Source of the DNA: JADJOM01 sp046327715
Lineage (GTDB): Bacteria; Gemmatimonadota; Gemmatimonadetes; Gemmatimonadales; GWC2-71-9
Direction of reading: 5' to 3'
Assembly (NCBI GenBank): GCA_046327715.1
Contig: JAXLXY010000007.1
Coordinates: 1-64,000, forward strand
DNA: 64,000 nucleotides
Under the pieces are notes generated by a model. It worked only from the letters and a program-made list of their open reading frames with translations, searched no databases and had not been told where the DNA came from. The translations under genes and the position numbers were made by a program. Shown here in pieces: positions 1 through 6,329 of the stretch (positions are counted from its first letter, which is position 1; the number at the start of each line of letters is the position of its first letter).

Positions 1-38
1 CCGCCGAGCCGTCCCCAAGGGGATTCCCTCGCCCCCGG

Positions 39-57
39 GTCGCCGCTACGCGGCTCC
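39..57. repeat. 19-bp dispersed palindromic motif, copy 1
   Basis: The sequence GTCGCCGCTACGCGGCTCC occurs here and again, in reverse orientation, at 8942-8960 inside dnaE2. The core CCGCTACGCGG is nearly self-complementary. Both copies sit next to GGGAAGC-type arrays, which suggests one composite repeat family. No gene is supported in the first 278 bases. Confidence 0.6.
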
Positions 58-160
58 CAAGGGGGGCTCGGTCACCGAGCCGCCGAGCTCCAGGCCGCCA
101 TGGACCGCATCCGCGGACGGTGGGGAACCAAGGGGGTGCGGGTGGGAAGATGAGAAACAA

Positions 161-273
161 CGGGAAGCGGGAAAAGGGAAACGGGAAGAGGATGACAGCA
201 CATAGGCCGGCCCCCGTTCCCGCTTCCCGTTTCCCTCTTCCCGCTTCCCGCTTCCCGCTTCCCGCTTCCCGCC
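161..273. repeat. GGGAAGC minisatellite, inverted arms
   Basis: A purine arm (161-191, units GGGAAGC, GGGAAAA, GGGAAAC) is followed after about 22 bases by a complementary pyrimidine arm (214-273, units TTCCCGC/TTCCCGT). Together they could fold as a hairpin. The array lies between the window edge and the 3' end of the acetyltransferase gene. The 7-bp unit has no stop codon in any of the six frames, which explains the many spurious open frames over it. Confidence 0.85.
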
Positions 274-278
274 CCAAC

Positions 279-737
279 CTACACCGCAATCTCCATATAG
301 ACATCGGCATCGGCGTACGCCGGCGGCTCGGGGAAGGGCCGCCTGACAAAGCCAAGCCGTTCGTAGATGCGGAGCGCGGCGGTGAGGCGGTGGTTGGAGA
401 GCAGCATCACGGTGTGGTCGCCGCGGCGGCGGGCGAAGTCGAGCACCGCCTGCGCCAGCGCAGTGCCGAGCCCCTTGCCCTGGGCGGCGGGCACCACGGC
501 GAACTTGGCCAGCTCGAGCACCCCGGGCGCGTGCGGGATCGCGGCGCAGGTGCCGAGGACCACGCCGTCCTCCACGGCGAAGAACACCTCGCCCCCGGGC
601 GCCAGGATCTTCCCCTCGGGATCGTCGAGGTACACCAGATCGAGCGGCTCCACGGTGAAGTACTGCTCCAGCCACGCCAGGTTGATGCGGCGGAAGTCGG
701 CCGCGAACGTGGGGTGGAAGGGGAGGATTGCGGCCAT
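279..737 (-). CDS. GNAT family N-acetyltransferase
   Basis: A 152-residue protein of the Gcn5-related N-acetyltransferase family, expected to move an acetyl group from acetyl-CoA to an amine; the substrate is unknown. The acetyl-CoA loop is visible around residues 86-100 (AKFAVVPAAQGKGLGTALAQ), followed by the family's C-terminal pattern with an asparagine (LLSNHR) and a tyrosine (RIYERLGF). I chose the ATG at 737 because GAGGT lies six bases upstream; an in-frame GTG at 761 would add eight residues encoded by the adjacent repeat. The length is typical for a single-domain GNAT. The gene is monocistronic and flanked on both sides by GGGAAGC-type arrays. Confidence 0.85.
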   Translation of the reverse strand: MAAILPFHPTFAADFRRINLAWLEQYFTVEPLDLVYLDDPEGKILAPGGEVFFAVEDGVVLGTCAAIPHAPGVLELAKFAVVPAAQGKGLGTALAQAVLDFARRRGDHTVMLLSNHRLTAALRIYERLGFVRRPFPEPPAYADADVYMEIAV

Positions 738-760
738 GCCCAGACCTCGATGGAGGACCA

Positions 761-1016
761 CGGGGGGGGAAGGGGGAAAAGGGAAACGGGAAGCGGGAAG
801 CGGGAAGCGGAACTGCGTGTTGTCATCCCGAGGGAGCGTAGCGACCGAGGGATCCCTGCGGGTCCGGCGCGGGCTTCAAGGGATCCCTCGGGCCTGCGGC
901 CCTCGGGATGACAGCCGGTGGGGTCGGGCCCATCCCCCGTTCCGCCGTTCCGCCGTTCCCCCCTTCCCCTTTCCCCCTTCCCCCTGTTCCCGCTTCCCTT
1001 TTCCCGCTTCCCGCAG
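761..1016. repeat. Composite repeat: purine arm, palindromic element, pyrimidine arm
   Basis: This intergenic block consists of a purine arm (761-811, GGGAAGC-type units), a palindromic element (821-913) and a pyrimidine arm (about 930-1016, including three CCGTTCCG-like units and TTCCCGC units). The outer arms are mutually complementary, so the whole block is a nested inverted structure. It fills the space between the acetyltransferase start and the quinone oxidoreductase stop. Confidence 0.8.
821..913. mobile_element. MITE-like palindromic element
   Basis: The element is bounded by perfect 13-bp inverted repeats, TGTCATCCCGAGG at 821-833 and CCTCGGGATGACA at 901-913. Inside is a second inverted pair based on GAGGGATCCC / GGGATCCCTC. 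It has no coding capacity and no obvious target-site duplication. Similar GTCATCCCGAG-type palindromes are common intergenic repeats in several bacterial phyla; calling it mobile is an inference. Confidence 0.5.
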
Positions 1017-1023
1017 TTTCAGC

Positions 1024-2019
1024 CTACCACGCCAGCACCACCTTCCCGAAATTCTCGTCCCGTTCCATCACCGCGTGCGCGGCCACGATGTCGGTGAAGG
1101 GGAACACCTGCGCCACCACCGGCTGCAGGGACGCGGCCGAGTCGCCGGGCCGCCGAGCCGCCGAGCCGCCGAAGGCTGGCACCACCTCCGCCGCGAACGC
1201 CGCCACCAGCGGGATCCGCTCCTCGAGGCTCCGGGTGCGCATCACGGTGCCGATGACCTCGAGCCGCTTGCGCAGCACCGGCTCCAGCGACAGCTCCCCC
1301 GTGGCGCCCTGCAGGAACCCGAGCAGCACCAGCCGGCCGCGCGGGGCCAGGGCGTCGAGGTTGGCGGCGAAGGCCGGCGCGCCGAAGACGTCGAGGATGA
1401 CGTCCACCGACTGGTCCAGCTGCTCGCCGAAGCCGCGGGTCGAGGTATCGATGGCCTCGTCGAGGCCGAGGGCGCGGGCCTGCGCCAGCTTGGCCGCGCT
1501 GCGCGAGGTGCCAGCCACGGTGGCGCCGATGCGCTTCGCCAGCTGCACCGCCGCCGTCCCGACACCGCTCCCCACCGCGTGGATCAGCACCCGCTCCCCC
1601 GCCACGAGCCGGCCCCGCGCCACCAGCGCGTCCCAGGCGGTGAGGAATGCCTCGGGAATCGCCGCGGCATCGGTGTACGCCATCCCCTCCGGCACCGCCG
1701 TCGTCTCGTCGGCATGCACTACCACGAACTCGGCGTGGGCGCCGCCGCCCACCAGCCCCATGACGCGATCGCCCACCTGCCACCGCGTGACGCCGGGCCC
1801 GAGCGCCTCCACCTCGCCGGCGTACTCCAGGCCGGGGATGTCGGCCGGCCAGCCCGCGGGGGCGGGATAGCGGCCCCGCCGCTGCAGGATGTCGGCGCGG
1901 TTGAGGGCGCTGGCGTGCACCCGCACCCGGACCTGCCGCGGCCCCGGCTCGGGAGTCGGCGAGTCGCGGAGCTGGATGACCTCGGGGCCGCCGGCGGCGG
2001 TATAGCGGATGGCGCGCAT
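1024..2019 (-). CDS. NAD(P)H:quinone oxidoreductase, zinc-free MDR family
   Basis: A 331-residue medium-chain dehydrogenase/reductase resembling the quinone oxidoreductase/PIG3 branch, which reduces quinones or enones with NAD(P)H and lacks zinc. The N-terminal GroES-like domain starts MRAIRYTAAGGPEVI; the cofactor motif (AVGSGVGTAAVQLA) lies at about residues 145-158. The start is the ATG at 2019; reading upstream on the minus strand there is a TATATT -10-like box about 25 bases away and no Shine-Dalgarno, so the leader may be very short. Near the C terminus (bases about 1145-1175) a CCGCCGAG-type repeat encodes a low-complexity stretch, FGGSAARRPGDSAAS, that looks inserted. It follows padR on the same strand after 62 bases. 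Confidence 0.85.
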   Translation of the reverse strand: MRAIRYTAAGGPEVIQLRDSPTPEPGPRQVRVRVHASALNRADILQRRGRYPAPAGWPADIPGLEYAGEVEALGPGVTRWQVGDRVMGLVGGGAHAEFVVVHADETTAVPEGMAYTDAAAIPEAFLTAWDALVARGRLVAGERVLIHAVGSGVGTAAVQLAKRIGATVAGTSRSAAKLAQARALGLDEAIDTSTRGFGEQLDQSVDVILDVFGAPAFAANLDALAPRGRLVLLGFLQGATGELSLEPVLRKRLEVIGTVMRTRSLEERIPLVAAFAAEVVPAFGGSAARRPGDSAASLQPVVAQVFPFTDIVAAHAVMERDENFGKVVLAW

Positions 2020-2081
2020 GCGTGGAGGGGTAGAAGAGTGCGGAATATAGATGGTGGCCACGGCGGCGGGAGCGCGCGGCG

Positions 2082-2435
2082 CTAGGCCTCGCTGCCCGCC
2101 GCGCCGGCCTGGCGCCATCGTGCCGCGATCTCCGCCATCCGCGCCGCCTCGGCGCCACCCACCCGGCGGCCATGCGCGGTGAGGCGATAGTACCGGCGCG
2201 GCGGTCCCCCCGAGGCGCCGTCCGGCCCCTCCGCGGATGCGATGAGGCCGAGCCGCTCCATCTCTTTGAGCGTGCGGTAGAGCGTGGCGGGACCGAGCAG
2301 CCAGCGCTCCGAGGGGTCCTGCTGCAGCGCCTGCATCAGCCCGTAGCCGTGGCGCGGCGCCTCCGCCAGCGCCAGCAGGATGGCGAAGACCCGCGGCCGG
2401 AGCGACTCCGCCGGGGCGCGCTCGCGGTCACTCAT
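2082..2435 (-). CDS. PadR family transcriptional regulator
   Basis: A 117-residue winged-helix repressor of the PadR family. The N-terminal helix-turn-helix contains LRPRVFAILLALAEAPRHGY and the recognition region GPATLYRTLKEMERLGLI, followed by the wing GGPPRRYYRLTAHG; the usual C-terminal dimerisation helix is short. It overlaps the end of the upstream permease gene by eight bases, so the two are co-transcribed and translationally coupled. Pairing of PadR with FtsX-type permeases is common, and the inverted repeat at the permease start is the likely autoregulatory operator. The effector is unknown. Confidence 0.88.
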   Translation of the reverse strand: MSDRERAPAESLRPRVFAILLALAEAPRHGYGLMQALQQDPSERWLLGPATLYRTLKEMERLGLIASAEGPDGASGGPPRRYYRLTAHGRRVGGAEAARMAEIAARWRQAGAAGSEA

Positions 2436-5124
2436 TCCGCAGCACCTCCACCGGCTCGGTGCGGAGCGCGCGCCGGGTGGGGCCCATCGCCGCGAGCCAC
2501 CCGACGCCGAGCAGCAGCAGGCCGATGGCCAGGTAGATGCCGGGGTCGAGCGGGCTCACGCCGAAGAGCATGCCACCGAGGAAGCGGGCCAGGAGCGCGG
2601 CGGCGCCGAGCCCCAGGATCACGCCGGCCCCGGTGAGCCGCACGCCCTCGCCGACCACCAGCGCGCGGATCTGCCCGCCCGAGGCGCCGAGCGCCATGCG
2701 GATGCCGATCTCCTTGCGCCGGCTCTGCACCCGGAAGGCGAGCAGGCCGTAGAGGCCGAGCGCCGCGAGCAGCAGGCCGGTGGCGCCGAACGCCGCCGCG
2801 AGCCCCACCGCGATGCGGTTGGGGAGCAGGGCGATGGCGATCACGTCGGTGAAGTCGGCCTGCCGCCCGACTGGCAGTTCGGGATCGAGGGCGTGCACGG
2901 CGTCGCGGAGGGCGCGGGCCGGCGCCGTCGCGCCGCCGGCCATCCGCACCAGCAGGGTCACGTGCGACGCCGGCTGCTGCGCCAGCGGCACGTAGATCAT
3001 CGGCACCGGCGCCTCGCCCAGGCTGCGGTACCTGGCGTCGGCCGCGAGTCCCACCACCTCGGTGGGCGTCCCGCCGGTGATGGCGCCGAACTCGACCCGC
3101 TTGCCGATGGGGCTCTCGCCCGGCCACAGCCGCGCCGCGAGGGTCTGGTTGACCACCGCGACGGCCGGCGCGCCGGCGCGATCGGCGTCGGCGAAGCCGC
3201 GGCCCTCGAGCAGCGGCAGCTCCAGCGTGGCGAAGTACCCCGGGCTCACGCTGGTGAAGTCGGTCTGGAAGAAGCCCACGTTCGCCTCCTGCGGGCGCCC
3301 CGGGACCGCGACCAGGGTGGACTGGTTGCTCATGTTGAGGGGGAGCATGCTGGTGCTCGCCACGGAGCGCACCCCCGGCAGCGCCGCCGCGCCGCGTTCC
3401 AGCCCGTCCACCAGCGCCACGCCCTGGGGGTCGGTGTAGTTGCGCACCTGGAAGTCGAGGTCGGTGGTGTGGATCCCGGCCGGGGTGAATCCCGGCTGTA
3501 CCTCGCCCGCGCGCGAGAGCCCGCGGGCGAAGAGCCCCGCCGTCACCAGCAGGCATGCCGTGCCGGCCACCTGGCCCGTCACCAGCAGGCCGCGGAGCCG
3601 GCTCCGCGCCAGCCGCAGGCTCGAGGCGCCCTCGCGCAGGACCAGCGCCGGGTCGGAGCGGGTGGCCTGCAGCGCGGGCGCGAGCCCGAACCCCACGCCC
3701 ACCACGAGCGTGACCAGCAACCCCACGGCGAGCACCAGCAGGTCGGGGTGGAAGTCGAGCGCGAGCGGGATCCCGACCGGGAGCGAGACCGAGGTCAGCG
3801 CGCGGGTGGCCGCCACGGCGAGCGCGGCGCCGGCCGCGCCGCCGGCCAGGAAGAGGGCGAGGCTCTCGAGCCGCAGCTGGCGCAGCAGCCGGGCGCGGCC
3901 GGCGCCGAGGGCCACCCGCACCGCCATCTCGCGGGCGCGGGTGGTGGCGCGGGCCAGCAGCACGGTGCCGACGTTCGCGCTGGCGATGAGCAGCACGAAG
4001 CCGGCGAGGAGCAGCAGCAGGCCGAGGAAGCCGCCGACCGGCGCCGCCGCCTCGGCGGGCACGGGATGGTAGCGGCGCACGTCCACCCGGCGGTCCCAGT
4101 CCAGTCCCAGGACGCGGCCCTCGCGCGCGGAGGCGGCACTCAGGGCCTCCGCCGCGCCCGCCGGCTCCATGCCGGGCGCCAGCCGCCCCACCAGCTCGAG
4201 CCACGAGGCCCGGATGTTGTCGAAGTCGTCCCGGCCGGTGAGCAGCGGTGCCTGGGCCAGCGGCACCCAGAGCCCGAAGCCGATGCCGGCGAACTGCCCA
4301 TGAAAGCCCGGCTCGGTCACGCCGATCACGGTGAAGGACTGGCCGTTGATCGTCACCGGCCGGCCGATGATGCCGGGATCGGCGCCGAACCGCCGCCGCC
4401 AGGTGCCGTCACTCAGCACCACCACCGGCGCCGCGCCGCGCGCGTTCTCCTCGGCCCCCGGCAGGCGGCCCAGCCGCGCCCGGGTACCGAGGGTGGTGAA
4501 GTACGCCGCGGAGACCAGCATCCCCGGCTCCAGCTGCGGCTCGTCGCCGGTGCGGAGGCTCGCCGCGAGGATCCCGTACGCCGCCAGCGAGGCGAGCCCC
4601 CCGCCGGCGGAGTCGAGGGCTTGGAACTCCCGGAAGGAGAAGGAGTGGAAGCCGGAGCCGTCCTCGCTCTTCGCGTGCACCGTCACCAGGCCGGCGGGGT
4701 CGGTCACGCCGACGGGTGGCCGGAGCAGCAGCGCGTTGGCCACGCTCATCATGGTGGTGGTGGCGCCCACGCCGAGGGCCACCGTGAGCACCGCCACGGC
4801 GGTGACGAGCCGCGCGCCGCCGAGGGTGCGGAGCGCCGAACGAAGGTCCTGCCAGAGCATGTCCATCGGGGGGGCTCCAGGACGGGGGCGGGTGGGGCGA
4901 GGGCGGATCGCCGCCGGCCACTCGGCCGCCGCGGTCCACAGCAGGTCGAACGCCGCGGTGAGCAGCAGCCGCGCCCGCCACGCGGGGTGGCGGCCGGCAT
5001 CCCGCCAGCCGGCTTCGAACCAGGCGAGGAGCTCCGGCTCCGCCTCCCGCCGGAAGCGGGCGGGGAGGAGACGGAGGGCGTGGCGGTAGCAGCGGGTGAC
5101 GGGAGACGGCGTGACTATATCCAC
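2428..5124 (-). CDS. MacB/FtsX-type ABC transporter permease, duplicated (ADOP-like)
   Basis: A large 898-residue inner-membrane protein. Residues about 10-80 form a permease prefix (YRHALRLLPARFRREAEPEL), followed at residue 88 by MDMLWQDLRSALRTL, a first transmembrane helix, a MacB-like periplasmic domain, a three-helix FtsX block at about 360-490, a second periplasmic domain and a second FtsX block at the C terminus ending in PVEVLRNE. This architecture is that of the duplicated orphan permeases abundant in Acidobacteria and Gemmatimonadota. No cognate ATPase gene is adjacent. The only usable start for the full prefix is the GTG at 5124; starting at 4863 would drop the prefix domain. Substrate unknown; export or envelope signalling is plausible. 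Confidence 0.85.
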   Translation of the reverse strand: MDIVTPSPVTRCYRHALRLLPARFRREAEPELLAWFEAGWRDAGRHPAWRARLLLTAAFDLLWTAAAEWPAAIRPRPTRPRPGAPPMDMLWQDLRSALRTLGGARLVTAVAVLTVALGVGATTTMMSVANALLLRPPVGVTDPAGLVTVHAKSEDGSGFHSFSFREFQALDSAGGGLASLAAYGILAASLRTGDEPQLEPGMLVSAAYFTTLGTRARLGRLPGAEENARGAAPVVVLSDGTWRRRFGADPGIIGRPVTINGQSFTVIGVTEPGFHGQFAGIGFGLWVPLAQAPLLTGRDDFDNIRASWLELVGRLAPGMEPAGAAEALSAASAREGRVLGLDWDRRVDVRRYHPVPAEAAAPVGGFLGLLLLLAGFVLLIASANVGTVLLARATTRAREMAVRVALGAGRARLLRQLRLESLALFLAGGAAGAALAVAATRALTSVSLPVGIPLALDFHPDLLVLAVGLLVTLVVGVGFGLAPALQATRSDPALVLREGASSLRLARSRLRGLLVTGQVAGTACLLVTAGLFARGLSRAGEVQPGFTPAGIHTTDLDFQVRNYTDPQGVALVDGLERGAAALPGVRSVASTSMLPLNMSNQSTLVAVPGRPQEANVGFFQTDFTSVSPGYFATLELPLLEGRGFADADRAGAPAVAVVNQTLAARLWPGESPIGKRVEFGAITGGTPTEVVGLAADARYRSLGEAPVPMIYVPLAQQPASHVTLLVRMAGGATAPARALRDAVHALDPELPVGRQADFTDVIAIALLPNRIAVGLAAAFGATGLLLAALGLYGLLAFRVQSRRKEIGIRMALGASGGQIRALVVGEGVRLTGAGVILGLGAAALLARFLGGMLFGVSPLDPGIYLAIGLLLLGVGWLAAMGPTRRALRTEPVEVLRNE

Positions 5125-5135
5125 GAATGGATATA
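5116..5135. promoter_or_regulatory. Probable PadR operator
   Basis: A perfect 7-bp inverted repeat, TATATCC then six bases then GGATATA, lies across the GTG start of the permease gene. It is the only AT-rich block in this stretch, and on the minus strand its TATATCC half could also be the -10 region. A PadR protein bound here would block transcription of the permease-padR pair. Assignment rests on position and symmetry only. Confidence 0.6.
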
Positions 5136-5256
5136 CTCCGCGCCGCCGGCCGGTGTTTCAGTAAGGAAGGGGCCGCGAGCCAGCCCCGTCTTGCGGAGCC
5201 CGGGACCGCGGCGTAGAATACCGAAGAAACGCCGAAGTCAGTCGGCCGTCACTGGG

Positions 5257-5562
5257 CTAGATGTGGTCGTCGATGGTGGCGCCGAGCTCGGCGCGGAGCC
5301 GGTCGAGGAGGGCGGCGGCGGCCAGGGAGAACTCCCAGGCCTCCTCCTCCGACCAGGGCGAGGGCCCGCCGGGATTGTCCCAGTCGATGCTGGTGTCGAA
5401 CCGGGCCACCAGCAACTCGGCGGCGGCGCGGGTCTCCGGCGCCAGCGGCAGGGCGGCGAGGTCCACCGCGTAGTCGAAAGTGGCGCGGGTCTCCTCGTCG
5501 GCCGACCAGAGACAGGTGCCGGCGCCGGGATCGAAGTAGAAGTGGAAGTGATGCCGGGGCAT
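5257..5562 (-). CDS. Hypothetical protein, 101 residues
   Basis: A short protein starting MPRHHFHFYFDPGAGTCLW and ending in ATIDDHI. It is acidic, has no signal peptide or membrane segment, and contains a Trp/Asp-rich middle (SIDWDNPGGPSPWSEEE). I do not recognise the family. The ATG at 5562 is preferred because upstream in-frame sequence is repeat-derived. It stands alone between the permease promoter and the repeat array that precedes tag, on the opposite strand to tag. Confidence 0.6.
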   Translation of the reverse strand: MPRHHFHFYFDPGAGTCLWSADEETRATFDYAVDLAALPLAPETRAAAELLVARFDTSIDWDNPGGPSPWSEEEAWEFSLAAAALLDRLRAELGATIDDHI

Positions 5563-5602
5563 GCGGAAAGGTAGGGGAAACATGGCGGCCGGGGATGGGC
5601 CG

Positions 5603-5688
5603 TTCCCGTTCCCTCTTCCCCGTTCCCCCGTTTCCCGTTTCCCGTTTCCCGTTTCCCTTTTCCCGTTTCCCGCTTCCCCCGTTCCCCG
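5603..5688. repeat. TTCCCGT pyrimidine array
   Basis: About a dozen imperfect units (TTCCCGT, TTCCCCG, TTCCCTT, TTCCCGC) occupy the gap between the divergent 101-residue gene and tag. Only the pyrimidine orientation is present, so this copy lacks its partner arm. The array ends 22 bases before the tag start and probably contains or displaces its promoter. Confidence 0.85.
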
Positions 5689-5709
5689 AATCGAACCCCG
5701 AGCCGCCCC

Positions 5710-6279
5710 ATGCCCACCTACTGCGACATCGCCCCCGGCCACGAGTGGCATGGCCCGTATCACGACGGTGAGTACGGCTTCCCGCTCACCACCGACGCGG
5801 AGCTGTTCGAGCGGCTGGTCCTGGAGATCAACCAGGCGGGGCTCTCCTGGCTCACCATCCTCAAGAAGCGGGCGGCGTTCCAGGCGGCGTACCGCGGCTT
5901 CGACCCGGCGGTGGTGGCGCGGTTCGGCGCGCGCGACGTGCAGCGGCTGCTGGCCGACGCCGGCATCATCCGCAACCGGCTCAAGGTCGAGGCCGCGATC
6001 GACAACGCGCGCACCCTGCTCCGGCTGCGGGAGAGCCACGGCGGCTTCGACGGCTGGCTCGCGGCGCACCACCCGCTGGCCCGGGACGAATGGGTGAAGC
6101 TCTTCAAGAAGACCTTCCGCTTCACCGGCGGCGAGATCGTGGGCGAGTTCCTGATGAGCACCGGCTGGCTGCCGGGGGCCCACCAGGAGTCGTGCCCGGT
6201 GTACCGGAAGGTGCTGCGGGCGCGGCCGATGTGGGCCGGAACCGACGGGAAGCGGGAAAAGGGAAGCGGGAAACGGTAA
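5710..6279 (+). CDS. tag: DNA-3-methyladenine glycosylase I
   Basis: A 189-residue base-excision enzyme that removes 3-methyladenine from alkylated DNA. The zinc ligands of the Tag family are present: Cys5, His18 (YHDGEYG), and the C-terminal HQESC pair. The base-pocket region reads LEINQAGLSWLTILKKR, with the conserved Glu and Trp. The family core ends near ARPMWAG; the last 13 residues (TDGKREKGSGKR) are encoded by a GGGAAGC-type array that carries the stop codon, so the natural C terminus has been replaced or extended by repeat sequence. It lies 50 bases upstream of dnaE2 on the same strand. Confidence 0.93.
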   Translation: MPTYCDIAPGHEWHGPYHDGEYGFPLTTDAELFERLVLEINQAGLSWLTILKKRAAFQAAYRGFDPAVVARFGARDVQRLLADAGIIRNRLKVEAAIDNARTLLRLRESHGGFDGWLAAHHPLARDEWVKLFKKTFRFTGGEIVGEFLMSTGWLPGAHQESCPVYRKVLRARPMWAGTDGKREKGSGKR

Positions 6280-6321
6280 CCGCGGTCCGCTTCCCGCTTC
6301 CCGGTGTCTTCCCGCTTCCCG
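6245..6321. repeat. GGGAAGC inverted arms across the tag stop and dnaE2 leader
   Basis: The purine arm (6245-6276) encodes the tag C terminus and the pyrimidine arm (6289-6321) forms the leader of dnaE2, ending nine bases before its ATG. The two arms are complementary and separated by about 12 bases, so a transcript spanning them would form a strong hairpin between the two genes. Confidence 0.85.
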
Positions 6322-6329
6322 TGGTTCCG

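Noticed and set aside
46..675. Minus-strand frame of 209 codons at the window edge
   Set aside because: Arg/Gly/Ala-rich and partly repeat-encoded; it competes with the convincing acetyltransferase frame on the same strand.
2380..5574. Plus-strand open frame of 1064 codons
   Set aside because: It is antisense to the permease and PadR genes; composition (His/Arg/Gln/Glu-rich) is that of a GC-rich shadow frame, with no recognisable domain.
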